Source: Myxococcota bacterium
GTDB lineage: Bacteria; Myxococcota_A; Bradymonadia; UBA7976; UBA1532
Length of the DNA: 61,681 nt
Direction of reading: 5' to 3'
Assembly: GCA_023150895.1 (NCBI GenBank)
Contig: JAKLJY010000041.1
Span: 1-61,681 of the forward strand
Shown: positions 1-9,008 of the stretch, piece by piece
Position numbering within the stretch: the first letter of the stretch is position 1
How the letters are laid out: each line of letters starts with the position of its first letter
Notes under the pieces: model-generated
What the model was told of the DNA's origin: nothing
Databases searched by the model: none
The model's input: the letters and a program-made list of their open reading frames with translations, nothing else
Translations under genes and position numbers: made by a program

Positions 1-1
1 G

Positions 2-295
2 GCCGCCGGGCTGGAAAGGGCCGCCGGCGACCTGGCCCCGCGCACGCCCCCGGAGCTGCCCGCGCCTCCGGGCTCGCCGTATGCGTTGCCGGCGCCGGAG
101 GTCGTGCAGGCGGCGGCCGGGCGACTCCGCGCGGCGTGCGAGGCGGCCGCCGTTGCCGCTCGCCGGGTCGAAGAGGCCGCGGGCGTCGTCACCCGCCTTC
201 GGGCGGGCGGAGCCGATGCGTTCGTGGCTTCGGCGCTCGCGTTCGTCGACACCGAGCTCGCTTCGCTCCGGGGAGCGGTCGCCGATCGGGCCTGA
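2..295 (+). CDS. C-terminal end of an unknown protein (5' truncated)
   Basis: The frame is open from the left edge of the window to a TGA at 293-295, giving about 97 residues. The visible part starts with a Pro/Ala-rich stretch and then becomes an Ala/Arg/Glu-rich segment that looks like two or three amphipathic helices, the first with a coiled-coil-like A/V/L spacing. No catalytic motif or known domain is recognisable. Its start lies outside the window, so no function is assigned. It is followed after about 70 bases by the pseudokinase gene on the same strand, so the two may be co-transcribed. Confidence 0.5.
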   Translation, partial: AAGLERAAGDLAPRTPPELPAPPGSPYALPAPEVVQAAAGRLRAACEAAAVAARRVEEAAGVVTRLRAGGADAFVASALAFVDTELASLRGAVADRA

Positions 296-368
296 CGGCC
301 GGTCAAACCCCGGCGCGCCTCCGAATTTTCCCGCCGAATCCGTCGTGATTTGCATTATAGATCGCCCG

Positions 369-1523
369 ATGCCCCAGCCTCCTCCGGTCCCGAAATCGAC
401 ACGCAAGCCGCGCACGACGGGCCTGCTCGGGCCCATCGAGAAGGTCGACGGCCGGCAGTTCCGCGCGGTGAAGCGCCAGGGGCGCTGGCCGGTGGGCAAC
501 GTCTACGTCGGTGTCGTCGAGCCCGAAGGCGACGCGTGCACCATCGTCTTTCCCGATCTGGTCGGCGGCGAGGTCGAGGCCTGGCTCGCCGACATGCAGG
601 TCGAGATGAAACAGAGCCGCCTGCTCGTCGGTCTGCCCGTTCTCTCTTACGTCTACGCCGGGCAAACGGTCGATCACCGCGCGTTCGGCGTCCTGCCCGT
701 GATCAGCGGTCGGACGCTCGTCGACAAGATCGCGACGGACGGTCCGCTCGGTCCCGTTGCGGGGCTGCAGGTGGCCGTCGTCCTTGCCGATGCGCTCGCC
801 CGCCTGCACAGCCGGGGGCGGCTCGTCGGGGAGATCCGGCCGTCGTCCATCCTGCTGCCGGGGGATCGCTCCGAGTCGCTCCGCGTCGTCGATCTCGGCA
901 TCCCGCGCGGTCTGTTCAAGCGCACGATCACCCCGCCGAGCGTCGATCCCATCTACACCTCGCCCGCCGTCCGGGACGGTCGCCTGCCGCGCATCGCGGA
1001 CGACCTCTACGCACTCGGCGCGATTCTGTTCTACGTCCTGACCGGGCAGGATCCACCGACGCCGACGGCCGCGGCACCCCACGTGCTGCCGAGCCGGGTC
1101 GTCCGCCTCGGCCCGTTCGGCGCCTTCATCGACGGGCTCGTCAGCGCGGCGATGGCCCCGCCCGGGGCTCACGGCCTCAACGATCGCCTCCCCGACATGG
1201 GCAAGTTCGCGCGGGCGCTGCGCGGTCTGCGAGATCTGCACCGCCTCTCTCCGAGCGCGCAGCAGACGATCCTCGCCCTGCGGCCCGAGGGACGCGGCAA
1301 ACGACCCCCGCCGGCGCCGGGGGTGGAGCCCGCGGCGGTCTCGCTCGGGTTCGTCGAAACCGGCAACACGCGCGACGACCTGCCGGTCCTCCTCTCGGAA
1401 GAGGCGCTCGAGTCCATCGAGGCGCTCAGCTCCGGCGCGGAAGGCGGCAACTCCGGACGCGGCACGGCGGACGCCTCGGTCCCCTCCCTCGAGGATCCCA
1501 TGGGCGATCTCGGGCAGGATTGA
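369..1523 (+). CDS. Ser/Thr protein kinase-like protein, probable pseudokinase
   Basis: 384 residues. The fold of a Hanks-type kinase is visible from about residue 20 to 270, but key positions are altered. There is no Gly-rich loop and no VAIK lysine. The HRD catalytic loop reads V-G-E-I-R-P-S-S, so the catalytic Asp is Glu and the metal-binding Asn is Ser. The DFG position is D-L-G and is kept. The APE region reads Y-T-S-P-A, and a DDLYALGAILFYVLTG segment matches subdomain IX. This suggests a non-catalytic scaffold or regulator, though that is inference. The C-terminal 100 residues are low-complexity and acidic. The ATG at 369 was chosen because the longer upstream frame overlaps the previous gene and reads as Arg-rich shadow sequence. 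No membrane segment is seen. Confidence 0.75.
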   Translation: MPQPPPVPKSTRKPRTTGLLGPIEKVDGRQFRAVKRQGRWPVGNVYVGVVEPEGDACTIVFPDLVGGEVEAWLADMQVEMKQSRLLVGLPVLSYVYAGQTVDHRAFGVLPVISGRTLVDKIATDGPLGPVAGLQVAVVLADALARLHSRGRLVGEIRPSSILLPGDRSESLRVVDLGIPRGLFKRTITPPSVDPIYTSPAVRDGRLPRIADDLYALGAILFYVLTGQDPPTPTAAAPHVLPSRVVRLGPFGAFIDGLVSAAMAPPGAHGLNDRLPDMGKFARALRGLRDLHRLSPSAQQTILALRPEGRGKRPPPAPGVEPAAVSLGFVETGNTRDDLPVLLSEEALESIEALSSGAEGGNSGRGTADASVPSLEDPMGDLGQD

Positions 1524-1554
1524 CCCGCCGCGTGGCCGCCCGCGTTCCGGCGTC

Positions 1555-2004
1555 TCAGTTGCTCCGGTTGAGGCGAACCCAGAACTCGGCGATGACCCGC
1601 ACGGCGTCCCGGTAGCTCGGATAGTCGACGGGTTTCTGCACGTACGCGTTGGCGGCGGCTTCGAGGCAGCGCTGCACGTCGTCCGCCGCATCCGAGCTCG
1701 AGAAGACGACCACCGGAAGGTGGCGGGTCGACGGATTTCCGCGCAGGCGGGCGAGCACCTCGGCGCCGTCGAGCTTCGGCAGCTTCAGGTCGAGGAGCAC
1801 GAAAGCCGGGCGGTCGGCCTGCTCGGCGCGGGCCGCGTCACAGCGGGCGATGAGCCAGTCGACGGCTTCCTGCCCGTCGCGCAGCACGAAGACCGGATTC
1901 GGCGCATTGAGCCGGCTGAGTGCCCGCTTCGTGAGCAGCTCGTCGTTGGGATCGTCCTCGACGATGACGATGGGCGCGGCGCCGGTTGGTTGGGTCGTGC
2001 TCAT
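1555..2004 (-). CDS. Single-domain response regulator (Rcp1/CheY-like)
   Basis: 149 residues forming one receiver domain and no output domain. The acidic pocket (E16-D17-D18 in IVEDDPND), the phospho-acceptor Asp at about residue 72 (LLDLKLPKLDG), the switch Ser (VVFSSSD) and the Lys of YVQKPVDY are all present, so it should be phosphorylatable. The DPND start and the long loop before the phospho-Asp resemble the Rcp1 type that partners phytochrome-like kinases. The ATG at 2004 shares one base with the stop of the histidine kinase (TGATG); a GTG three bases earlier is an alternative. This overlap implies translational coupling, and the kinase is its probable phosphodonor. Confidence 0.9.
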   Translation of the reverse strand: MSTTQPTGAAPIVIVEDDPNDELLTKRALSRLNAPNPVFVLRDGQEAVDWLIARCDAARAEQADRPAFVLLDLKLPKLDGAEVLARLRGNPSTRHLPVVVFSSSDAADDVQRCLEAAANAYVQKPVDYPSYRDAVRVIAEFWVRLNRSN

Positions 2005-3356
2005 CACTCACCGTTCGTATCAGATTGTTGGGGGAGTGTCACAACGAACCGAGCACCGCTGCCCGGCTGCCCGGTGGCGTCCACCCGCCCGCCGTGTCGC
2101 GCGACGATGCGCTCGACCGTGGCGAGGCCGATGCCGTGCCCGGGAAACTCCGACTGTGCGTGCAGGCGCTGGAACGGCTGGAACAGCCGCGTGCGGTGCG
2201 CCGGGTCGAAACCGGCCCCGTCGTCGACGATGGCGAAGCCCTCGCCGGGCGCCCCGGCGGCCTCGACGCGCACGTGGGCCCGGCCGGCCGTGCGCGCCGT
2301 GAACTTGAACGCGTTGTCGACGAGGTTTTCGAGCACGATCCGCAGCAGGCCCGGATCGGCGTCGACGGTGAGCGCAGGCGCGATCTCGACTGCGACCTCT
2401 CGGTCCGGGCGATGCGCGGCGATGCCCGCCGCCACCTCGGTCGCCAGGGCGGTGAGGTCGACGCGCCGCCGGTGCAGCGGGAGCCGACCCACGCGGGCGA
2501 GGCGGAGGAGGTCGTCGATGAGCTCGGCCATGCGCCGGGCGTTGCCCCGCACGCGGTGCAGGAGATCCGTCGCGTCGGGATCGAGGGTGGCGGCGTGCTC
2601 CTCGAGGACGATTTGCGTCAGCGCGTCGATGGCCCGCACCGGGCCGCGCAGATCGTGGGAGACCGACGAGCTGAAGGCCTCCAGGTCGCTGATCGTCCGC
2701 CGCAGCTCGCCCTCGGCGCGGTGCAGTTCGGCGTTGGCGCGCCGGACGTCGTGGTGCAAGCGCGCGTTGGCGATGGCGACGGCAGCATGGGCGCACATCG
2801 CTTCGACGAACTCGATCTCGTCGGGGTCGAAGCGGGGCGGCGCGTCGCGGGTCAGGGTCAGCGCGCCGATGCGCTCACCGCGGGCGGTGAGCGGCACGCT
2901 GAGCGCGGCCCGGGGCAGGATGTCGCGCACGTGCGGGCGTTTCTCCGGCGGGATGAGCCGCTCGAACATCGCCGCCGGCATGTCCTCGAAGCGCAGGGGG
3001 CGACCCTCGGCCATGCAGCGGCCGGAGAGGCCCTCGCCGACACGCGCAGGGGAGGCCTGCAGCATGGCCGTGACGATTTCGATCTTGGCGGGCGCGTCCG
3101 CGGCGCCGGCGGCGAGACGCAGGTCATCGCTGTCGCCGACGCGCAGGAGGACGAAGACCGAATCGCCGACGATGCGCTGAATCTCGGTCGCGCACGCCTG
3201 CAACACGGCCTCGAGCCCCGGCTGCGCGCTCGCGAGCGCATGGGCGAGACGACCGAGTGCCACGGCGCGGTCGAGCGCCCGCTCGAGGACCCGAGGATCC
3301 GCGGGCGACGACGGTGGGCCCCCCGACCCTGGGTCGCGTTCGATCATGAGTCGCAC
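2004..3356 (-). CDS. GAF-domain sensor histidine kinase
   Basis: About 450 residues with no membrane segment, so it is probably cytoplasmic. A GAF-like domain spans about residues 46-200, followed by a helical linker and a HisKA domain with the phospho-acceptor His at about 234 (SVSHDLRGPV). The ATPase domain has an N box (LENLVDNAFKFT), G1 (DDGAGFDP), an F box (LFQPFQRLH) and G2 (GHGIGLATV), so the enzyme looks intact. The GTG at 3356 has a GAGG 7 bases upstream. An ATG at 3347 is the alternative and would remove three residues. It is coupled to the response regulator downstream and is divergent from the dihydrolipoyl dehydrogenase gene. The GAF ligand cannot be told from the sequence. Confidence 0.9.
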   Translation of the reverse strand: MRLMIERDPGSGGPPSSPADPRVLERALDRAVALGRLAHALASAQPGLEAVLQACATEIQRIVGDSVFVLLRVGDSDDLRLAAGAADAPAKIEIVTAMLQASPARVGEGLSGRCMAEGRPLRFEDMPAAMFERLIPPEKRPHVRDILPRAALSVPLTARGERIGALTLTRDAPPRFDPDEIEFVEAMCAHAAVAIANARLHHDVRRANAELHRAEGELRRTISDLEAFSSSVSHDLRGPVRAIDALTQIVLEEHAATLDPDATDLLHRVRGNARRMAELIDDLLRLARVGRLPLHRRRVDLTALATEVAAGIAAHRPDREVAVEIAPALTVDADPGLLRIVLENLVDNAFKFTARTAGRAHVRVEAAGAPGEGFAIVDDGAGFDPAHRTRLFQPFQRLHAQSEFPGHGIGLATVERIVARHGGRVDATGQPGSGARFVVTLPQQSDTNGE

Positions 3357-3495
3357 AGTACACCCTCATGGTGACCAACGCGAGGGCGAGTCGCCCGCGC
3401 CGCGCGGGCTCGCCACATCTTGCCCGCGGACCGGGGATCGTATTACCTAGCCGCCCGTTCGTCGCCGGTTCGGCGCCCGCATGCAGGAGTCCGCC

Positions 3496-4938
3496 ATGTC
3501 CCCGTCTGCCGCCTCGTCCACACCCGCCGCACAGGCCGCCTTCGACGTCGTCGTCATCGGCTCCGGCCCCGGCGGTTACGTCGCGGCCATCCGGGCCGGG
3601 CAGCTCGGTCTGCGCACCGCCATCGTCGAGAAGGACACCCGCTTCGGCGGGACGTGCCTGCTGCGCGGGTGCATCCCGACGAAGGCCCTGCTCGAGTCCG
3701 CCGAGACCATCGACCGGGCGCACGAGGCCGCCGAGTTCGGCATCTCCATCACCGGGGCCGTCTCGGTCGACATGGCGGGCGTCCACAAGCGCAAGGACAA
3801 GGTCGTCCAGCAGAACGCCGGCGGCGTCGCGTTCCTGCTGAAGAAGAACAAGGTGCAGACGTTCGCGGGGCACGGCCGCATCGCCGGCACGGGCGCCGTG
3901 ACCGTGACGAACGCCGCCGGCGAGGTCACGCGGCTCGAGACGAAGCACATCGTCCTCGCGACGGGCTCGGCGCCGCGCCGCCTGCCGAACATCGCGGTGG
4001 ACGGACGCCGGGTGCTCACGAGCGACGAACTGCTCGAACTGAAGGAGATCCCCTCGCACCTGCTCGTGCTCGGCGCCGGGGCCGTCGGCGTCGAATTTGC
4101 CAGTGTTTTCAAGAGCTTCGGCGCGCAGGTCACGGTCGTCGAGCTCATGGAGCGCCTCGTGCCCGTCGAGGACGACGAGGTCGGTGCGGAGTTCGAGAAA
4201 GTCTTCCGGCGTCGTGGCATCGGCGTGCACACCGGCACCAAGGTCGTCTCCGTCGAGGTGACGGACGACGCCGTGCGCGCGGTGCTCGAGAACGGCAAGG
4301 GCGAGAAGTCGCAGGTCACGGCTTCGCACATGCTCGTCGCGGTCGGCCGCCGGCCCGTCACCGAGGACTGCGGCCTCGACACGACGAACATCGAGCTCGA
4401 CCGCGGCTTTATCCACGTCGACGGCCTGCAGCGGACGTCTCAACCCGGGGTGTACGCCATCGGGGACATCGTCGCCGGCAAGCCGCAGCTCGCCCACGCC
4501 GCCAGCGCCGAGGGCATCCTGGCCATGGAGCACATCGCCGGCCTGAACCCGACGCCCATCGATTGGACGCAGTGCCCGGGGGCGACCTACAGCCACCCCG
4601 AGATCGGCAGCCTCGGCCTCACCGAGCGCGAGGCGCGCAAGCGCGGGTACGACGTCAAGGTCGGCAAGTTCCCGTTCCAGGCCATCGGCAAGGCCAAGAT
4701 CCTGAACAACACCGCCGGCTTCGTGAAGATCGTCGCCGACGCGGGCTGCCACGACCAGATCCTCGGGGTGCACATCATCGGCCCCCGCGCGACGGACCTC
4801 ATCTCCGAGGCGGGGCCGCTGTTGCGCAACGAGTTCACCGTCGGCGAGCTCGCGCGCATCATCCACGCGCACCCGACGCTCTCCGAGGCCATCGTCGAGG
4901 CGGCGCACGCCACGCTCGGCCACGCCATTCATCTCTGA
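3496..4938 (+). CDS. lpdA: Dihydrolipoyl dehydrogenase (E3)
   Basis: 480 residues, normal for E3. It reoxidises dihydrolipoamide on E2 using FAD, a redox disulphide and NAD+. The FAD motif is near the N-terminus (VVVIGSGPGGYVAA). The active-site disulphide motif is GGTCLLRGCIPTK. The NAD-binding motif is LVLGAGAVGVEFASVF. The second FAD contact is YAIGDIVAGKP, and the His-Glu base lies at the end (HAHPTLSEAIVEA). It has no fused lipoyl domain. The ATG at 3496 follows a GGAG at a spacing of 7 bases; an in-frame ATG at 3481 lacks this. It is the first gene of a dehydrogenase/lipoylation operon. Confidence 0.95.
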   Translation: MSPSAASSTPAAQAAFDVVVIGSGPGGYVAAIRAGQLGLRTAIVEKDTRFGGTCLLRGCIPTKALLESAETIDRAHEAAEFGISITGAVSVDMAGVHKRKDKVVQQNAGGVAFLLKKNKVQTFAGHGRIAGTGAVTVTNAAGEVTRLETKHIVLATGSAPRRLPNIAVDGRRVLTSDELLELKEIPSHLLVLGAGAVGVEFASVFKSFGAQVTVVELMERLVPVEDDEVGAEFEKVFRRRGIGVHTGTKVVSVEVTDDAVRAVLENGKGEKSQVTASHMLVAVGRRPVTEDCGLDTTNIELDRGFIHVDGLQRTSQPGVYAIGDIVAGKPQLAHAASAEGILAMEHIAGLNPTPIDWTQCPGATYSHPEIGSLGLTEREARKRGYDVKVGKFPFQAIGKAKILNNTAGFVKIVADAGCHDQILGVHIIGPRATDLISEAGPLLRNEFTVGELARIIHAHPTLSEAIVEAAHATLGHAIHL

Positions 4939-4973
4939 TTTTTTTCGACCCCGAGCGCCCGAAGAGACACGTC

Positions 4974-5954
4974 ATGGCCGTCGGCACCTTTCTCGAAGCC
5001 CTGCGCGAAGCCCTCCTGGAGGAGATGGAAGACGACGAGCGCGTCTTCCTGCTCGGCGAGGACATCGCCACCTACGGCGGGGCCTTCAAGCTCACGCAGG
5101 GCTTCGTCGAGCGCTTCGGCCCCGGGCGGGTGATCGACACGCCCATCGCCGAGGGTGGCATCATCGGGGCGGCCATCGGCGCGGCCCTGATGGGATTGCG
5201 GCCCGTCGCGGAGATGCAGTTCCTCGACTTCATCTCGTGCGGGTTCGACCAGCTCACGAACTTCGCCGCCAAGGTCCACTACCGCTGGGGACAGCCGGTG
5301 CCGATCGTCGTCCGGGGGCCGGGCGGGGCCGCGGGGGGCGGGCCGTTCCACAGCCAGAGCGTCGAGATGTATTTCATCAAGACGCCGGGCATCAAAGTGG
5401 TCGAGCCCTCGACGGCGGCGGACGCCAAGCTGCTGCTGAAGGCCGCCATCCGGGATCCCAACCCGGTGCTCTTCATCGAGCACAAGGGCCTGTACCGCGC
5501 CCCCGCGCTGCGGGAAGAGCTGCCGGACCGCGCCGCGGTCGGCGAACTCGGTCGGGCGGCGATCCGGCGCGACGGATCCGACCTCGTCATCATCACTTAC
5601 GGCGCCATGGTCCATAAGTCCCTGGAAGCCGCCGAACAGATCGCCCGCGAGGACGGCGCGCAGGTGCGCGTGCTCGACCTGCGCACGCTGCAGCCGATGG
5701 ACGACGCGGCCATCATGGAGGCCGTTCGCGCCTGCGCCCGCGTGCTCATCGTCCACGAGGACACCCGCACGGCGGGGCTGGCCGGCGAGATCACCGCCCG
5801 CATCAACGAGCAGGCCTTCGAGTGGCTCGACGCCCCCATCCGGCGGGTGACGGCCCTCGACACCCCGGTGCCCTACAACAAGAACCTCGAGGCCGCCTTC
5901 CTGCCGCAGGTGCCGGACATCGTCCGCGCCGCCCGCGGGCTTCTGGATTACTGA
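4974..5954 (+). CDS. 2-oxoacid dehydrogenase E1 component, beta subunit
   Basis: 326 residues, the usual length of the beta subunit of the heterotetrameric pyruvate or branched-chain 2-oxoacid dehydrogenase E1. It contributes to thiamine diphosphate binding and decarboxylation. Family features visible are LGEDIATYGGAFKLT, the TPIAEGGIIGAAIGAAL segment near the cofactor site, the glycine-rich RGPGGAAGGGPFHSQS stretch, and the C-terminal transketolase domain (VRVLDLRTLQPMDDAAI). The gene lies 35 bases after lpdA and 42 bases before E2. The alpha subunit that must pair with it is not in this window, so the substrate (pyruvate or branched-chain acids) cannot be fixed. Confidence 0.92.
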   Translation: MAVGTFLEALREALLEEMEDDERVFLLGEDIATYGGAFKLTQGFVERFGPGRVIDTPIAEGGIIGAAIGAALMGLRPVAEMQFLDFISCGFDQLTNFAAKVHYRWGQPVPIVVRGPGGAAGGGPFHSQSVEMYFIKTPGIKVVEPSTAADAKLLLKAAIRDPNPVLFIEHKGLYRAPALREELPDRAAVGELGRAAIRRDGSDLVIITYGAMVHKSLEAAEQIAREDGAQVRVLDLRTLQPMDDAAIMEAVRACARVLIVHEDTRTAGLAGEITARINEQAFEWLDAPIRRVTALDTPVPYNKNLEAAFLPQVPDIVRAARGLLDY

Positions 5955-5996
5955 CCCCCGATTCACATCTACGCGTTCTGCAAGGAGCTGTCTCAC

Positions 5997-7349
5997 ATGG
6001 CGATGGACATCATCATGCCCCAGATGGGGGAGTCGGTGGCCGAGGGCACGATCGTCCGGTGGCTGAAGAAGGTCGGCGACGCGGTCGAGCGCGACGAGCC
6101 GATCTTCGAGATCACCACGGACAAGGTCGACGCCGAGATCCCCTCGCCGGAGGCCGGGGTCATCCTGGAGATCCGGGTGCAGGCCGGCACGACGGTCGAG
6201 GTCGGCGCGGTCGTCGGTCGCCTCGGGGCCGCCGGTGAAGCCGTGAGCGCGGCGCCGGCCGCTTCGACCCCTGCGAGCCCCGCCCCCGCGCCGGCGGCTG
6301 CGACGGCCGCCGCTTCGACGCCCGCGGCCGCGCCCGCGCCCGCCCCCGTCGCGGACAAGCCCCGCGCCGAGATGTCGGCCGCCGAGCTCCGGCAATCGCG
6401 CAGCACGCCCGTCGTCCGCGCGCTCGTCGAGCAGCACGGGCTCGACCTGCGCCAGATCGCCGGTACCGGACAGGACGGGCGCGTCACCAAGAAGGACGTC
6501 GAGACCTACCTGGCGAGCGGCGCGGCGGTGAAACCCGTGCCGGCACCCGTGGCCGCCGTGGCCCCGGCCGCCCCGGCGCCGAAGGCCGCCGCCCCCGCCG
6601 GCAAGGTCGAGCTCGGCGTGCCGAAGATCGCAGTCACCGCCGGCGTGGCCGACCGCGTCGAACCCATGACGCCCATGCGCCGCACCATCAGCGACCGCAT
6701 GATCCAGTCCAAGCAGTACTCGGCGCACGTCCACACCTGCTTCGAGGTGGACTACGGCCGGGTGGACGCCCTGCGCAAGAAGCACAAGGACGCCTACGCG
6801 GCGCGCGGCGTGAAGCTCACCTACACCGCGTTCCTGGCCAAGGCGGCCGTCGACGCGCTGCGGGCCTTCCCCATCGTCAACGCCAGCCACGACGGGGAGA
6901 ACGTCACCTACCGGGGCGACATCAACCTCGGCATCGCGGTCGCGCTGGACTGGGGCCTCCTCGTACCGGTGGTCAAGCAGGCGGACGAGAAGAGCCTGCT
7001 CGGCCTGGCGCGCGGCATCAACGACCTCGGCGAGCGCGCGCGCACCAAGAAGCTCCTGCCCGACGACGTCAGCGGCCTGACGTTCTCGATCACCAACCCC
7101 GGCATCTTCGGCAGTCAATGGGGCACGCCCATCATCCCGCAGCCGACGGTGGCCATCCTCGGGGTCGGCACCATCGAGAAGCGCGTCAAGGTCGTGACGC
7201 TGCCCGACGGCAGCGACTCCATCGGCATCAAGCTCTGCGGGTACCTGACGCTCGGCTTCGACCACCGCGTCATCGATGGCGCCGTCGCGGACCAGTTCAT
7301 GGGCCACATCAAGCACACCCTCGAACACTTCGACGACTCGGCGATGTGA
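5997..7349 (+). CDS. 2-oxoacid dehydrogenase E2 (dihydrolipoamide acyltransferase)
   Basis: 450 residues. There is one lipoyl domain at about residues 1-78, with the lipoylated Lys in ITTDKVDAEIPSP. It is followed by an Ala/Pro linker, a peripheral subunit-binding domain (about 130-170; STPVVRALVEQHGLDL and GTGQDGRVTKKDV), a second Ala/Pro linker, and the acyltransferase core (about 220-445) ending in the active-site motif GFDHRVIDGAVADQF. All parts needed for catalysis are present. An AGGAG lies about 10 bases before the ATG. The following lipB and lipA genes supply its cofactor. The acyl substrate is not decided by the sequence alone. Confidence 0.95.
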   Translation: MAMDIIMPQMGESVAEGTIVRWLKKVGDAVERDEPIFEITTDKVDAEIPSPEAGVILEIRVQAGTTVEVGAVVGRLGAAGEAVSAAPAASTPASPAPAPAAATAAASTPAAAPAPAPVADKPRAEMSAAELRQSRSTPVVRALVEQHGLDLRQIAGTGQDGRVTKKDVETYLASGAAVKPVPAPVAAVAPAAPAPKAAAPAGKVELGVPKIAVTAGVADRVEPMTPMRRTISDRMIQSKQYSAHVHTCFEVDYGRVDALRKKHKDAYAARGVKLTYTAFLAKAAVDALRAFPIVNASHDGENVTYRGDINLGIAVALDWGLLVPVVKQADEKSLLGLARGINDLGERARTKKLLPDDVSGLTFSITNPGIFGSQWGTPIIPQPTVAILGVGTIEKRVKVVTLPDGSDSIGIKLCGYLTLGFDHRVIDGAVADQFMGHIKHTLEHFDDSAM

Positions 7350-7353
7350 GGCC

Positions 7354-8025
7354 GTGGCGGTCCCCCTGAGTGTCCGCCGGCTCGGCCGGATCGCCTACCG
7401 GGAGGCGTACGCGCTCCAGGAGGCGCTCGTAGCCGAACGGCAGGCGGGCGGGGGCATGGACACGCTGCTTCTGCTCGAACACGAGCCCGTCGTGACCCTC
7501 GGCCGGGATGCGCACCACGAAAACGTCCGCGCGCCGGCGGCCCTGCTCGCCGCCCGGGGCGTCGAGGTCGTCGAGTCCGACCGGGGCGGCGACGCGACGT
7601 TCCACGGCCCCGGTCAGATCGTGGCCTACCCCATTTTGGACCTGCGCCCGGACTGGTGCGATGTGCGAAGATTCGTCAACGGACTGGAACGCACGATGAT
7701 CGACACCCTCGCCGACTACGGACTCTCCGCCGCGCCCCTTGCCGGGCATCCGGGCGTCTGGTTGTCCGCGCCCGATCGCAAGATTGGCGCGCTCGGGGCC
7801 CGGGTGCGGCGGTGGGTGACGAATCACGGCCTCGCCCTCAACGTGAACACGGATCTGACGTTCTTCGACCTCATCGTGCCGTGTGGCATCCGCGACAAGG
7901 GCGTCACGAGCCTGGCGCGCGAGCTCGGCCGCGAGGTGCCGCTGCGCGACGTCGAGGATCGCCTCGCCACGCACCTCGCGCGCATCTTCGGCCGCGAGAT
8001 TGTCGAGGACATCACCCGTGGCTGA
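7354..8025 (+). CDS. lipB: Octanoyl-[acyl carrier protein]:protein octanoyltransferase
   Basis: 223 residues. LipB moves the octanoyl group from acyl carrier protein to the lipoyl domain lysine. The family signature GGDATFHGPGQIVAYPI is present, as are the catalytic pair: a Lys in RKIGALGARV and a Cys in IVPCGIRDKG. The GTG at 7354 begins 4 bases after the E2 stop. A longer frame from 7276 would run into E2, and its extra residues do not match the family. The stop overlaps the lipA start by 8 bases, indicating a tight operon. Confidence 0.95.
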   Translation: MAVPLSVRRLGRIAYREAYALQEALVAERQAGGGMDTLLLLEHEPVVTLGRDAHHENVRAPAALLAARGVEVVESDRGGDATFHGPGQIVAYPILDLRPDWCDVRRFVNGLERTMIDTLADYGLSAAPLAGHPGVWLSAPDRKIGALGARVRRWVTNHGLALNVNTDLTFFDLIVPCGIRDKGVTSLARELGREVPLRDVEDRLATHLARIFGREIVEDITRG

Positions 8026-8944
8026 AACGACCACCATCGGCGTCCCCGAGCAGGCGGGCCTCGTGACCATCGCCGAGCCCGCCCCCCGCGTCCGCAAGCG
8101 CGAGCCGGGCCCGCGCCCGAACTGGCTGCGCGTGCGCTACAGCCGGGGCGAGACGTTCGAGGACATCAAGCGCCTCAAGGGCGACCTCCGGCTGCACACG
8201 GTCTGTGAAGAGGCCCGCTGCCCCAACATCGACGAGTGCTGGAGCGCCGGCACGGCGACGTTCATGCTCATGGGCGACGTCTGCACGCGGCACTGCGGGT
8301 TCTGCGCCGTCGGCAAGGGCGCGCCCGGGCGGCTCGATCCGCAGGAGCCCGAGAACACGGCGACGGCCATCGCGCGCATGGGCGTCCGCCACGCAGTCAT
8401 CACCAGCGTCAACCGCGACGACCTGCCCGACGGCGGCTCGGCTCACTTCGCCGCGACGGTGCGGGCCATCCGCGCCGCCTCGCCCGGCACCCGCATCGAG
8501 CTACTCGTCCCGGATTTCCAGGGGCGCGCGGCCGATCTCGCCCGCGTGCTCGAGGCCGGCCCCGACATCGTCGCGCACAACGTCGAGACGGTGCCGCGTC
8601 TGTATCGGCGGGTCCGCCGCGAGGCCGACTTCGCGCAGTCGTTGCGCTGCATCGAGCAGATTGCCGCGGCGGGCGTGCTTTCGAAGACCGGGCTCATGCT
8701 CGGGCTCGGCGAAACGGACGACGAGGTCGAGTCGGTCATGTTCGAACTGCGCGAGCGCGGGTGCGCCATCCTGTCGCTCGGGCAGTACCTCTCGCCGACG
8801 GTGCGGCACCTGGCGGTCGAACGCTGGGTGTCGCCCGAGACGTTTGCGCGCCTGGCCGAGGTCGGTCGGGCGATGGGCTTCAGACATGTGGAGTCCGGCC
8901 CCCTGGTGCGATCGAGTTACATGGCTCACCGAGCCATGGAGTGA
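8018..8944 (+). CDS. lipA: Lipoyl synthase (radical SAM)
   Basis: 308 residues. It inserts two sulphur atoms into the octanoyl group made by LipB. The auxiliary cluster motif C-x4-C-x5-C (CEEARCPNIDEC), the radical SAM motif C-x3-C-x2-C (CTRHCGFC) and the C-terminal R-S-S-Y-M-A that supplies the serine ligand are all intact. GTG at 8018 was chosen because it keeps the family N-terminus and overlaps lipB by 8 bases; a start further upstream would give Arg/Ser-rich shadow sequence. The long N-terminal part (RKREPGPRPNWLRV) is typical of bacterial LipA. Confidence 0.96.
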   Translation: MAETTTIGVPEQAGLVTIAEPAPRVRKREPGPRPNWLRVRYSRGETFEDIKRLKGDLRLHTVCEEARCPNIDECWSAGTATFMLMGDVCTRHCGFCAVGKGAPGRLDPQEPENTATAIARMGVRHAVITSVNRDDLPDGGSAHFAATVRAIRAASPGTRIELLVPDFQGRAADLARVLEAGPDIVAHNVETVPRLYRRVRREADFAQSLRCIEQIAAAGVLSKTGLMLGLGETDDEVESVMFELRERGCAILSLGQYLSPTVRHLAVERWVSPETFARLAEVGRAMGFRHVESGPLVRSSYMAHRAME

Positions 8945-9008
8945 TGTGTGATGTGTGCGGCGCCCCGCTCGCCGGGTCGCCCGAGATGTGTCGAACGGAG
9001 AAAGTCCC

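Noticed and set aside
1649-3374. Long plus-strand frames opposite the kinase/regulator pair
   Set aside because: Low-complexity Arg/Ala/Ser translations; the minus strand encodes complete HisKA, ATPase and receiver motifs.
4939-4973. T-run after lpdA as a terminator
   Set aside because: Seven T follow the stop, but no GC-rich stem precedes them, and E1 beta starts 35 bases later in the same operon.
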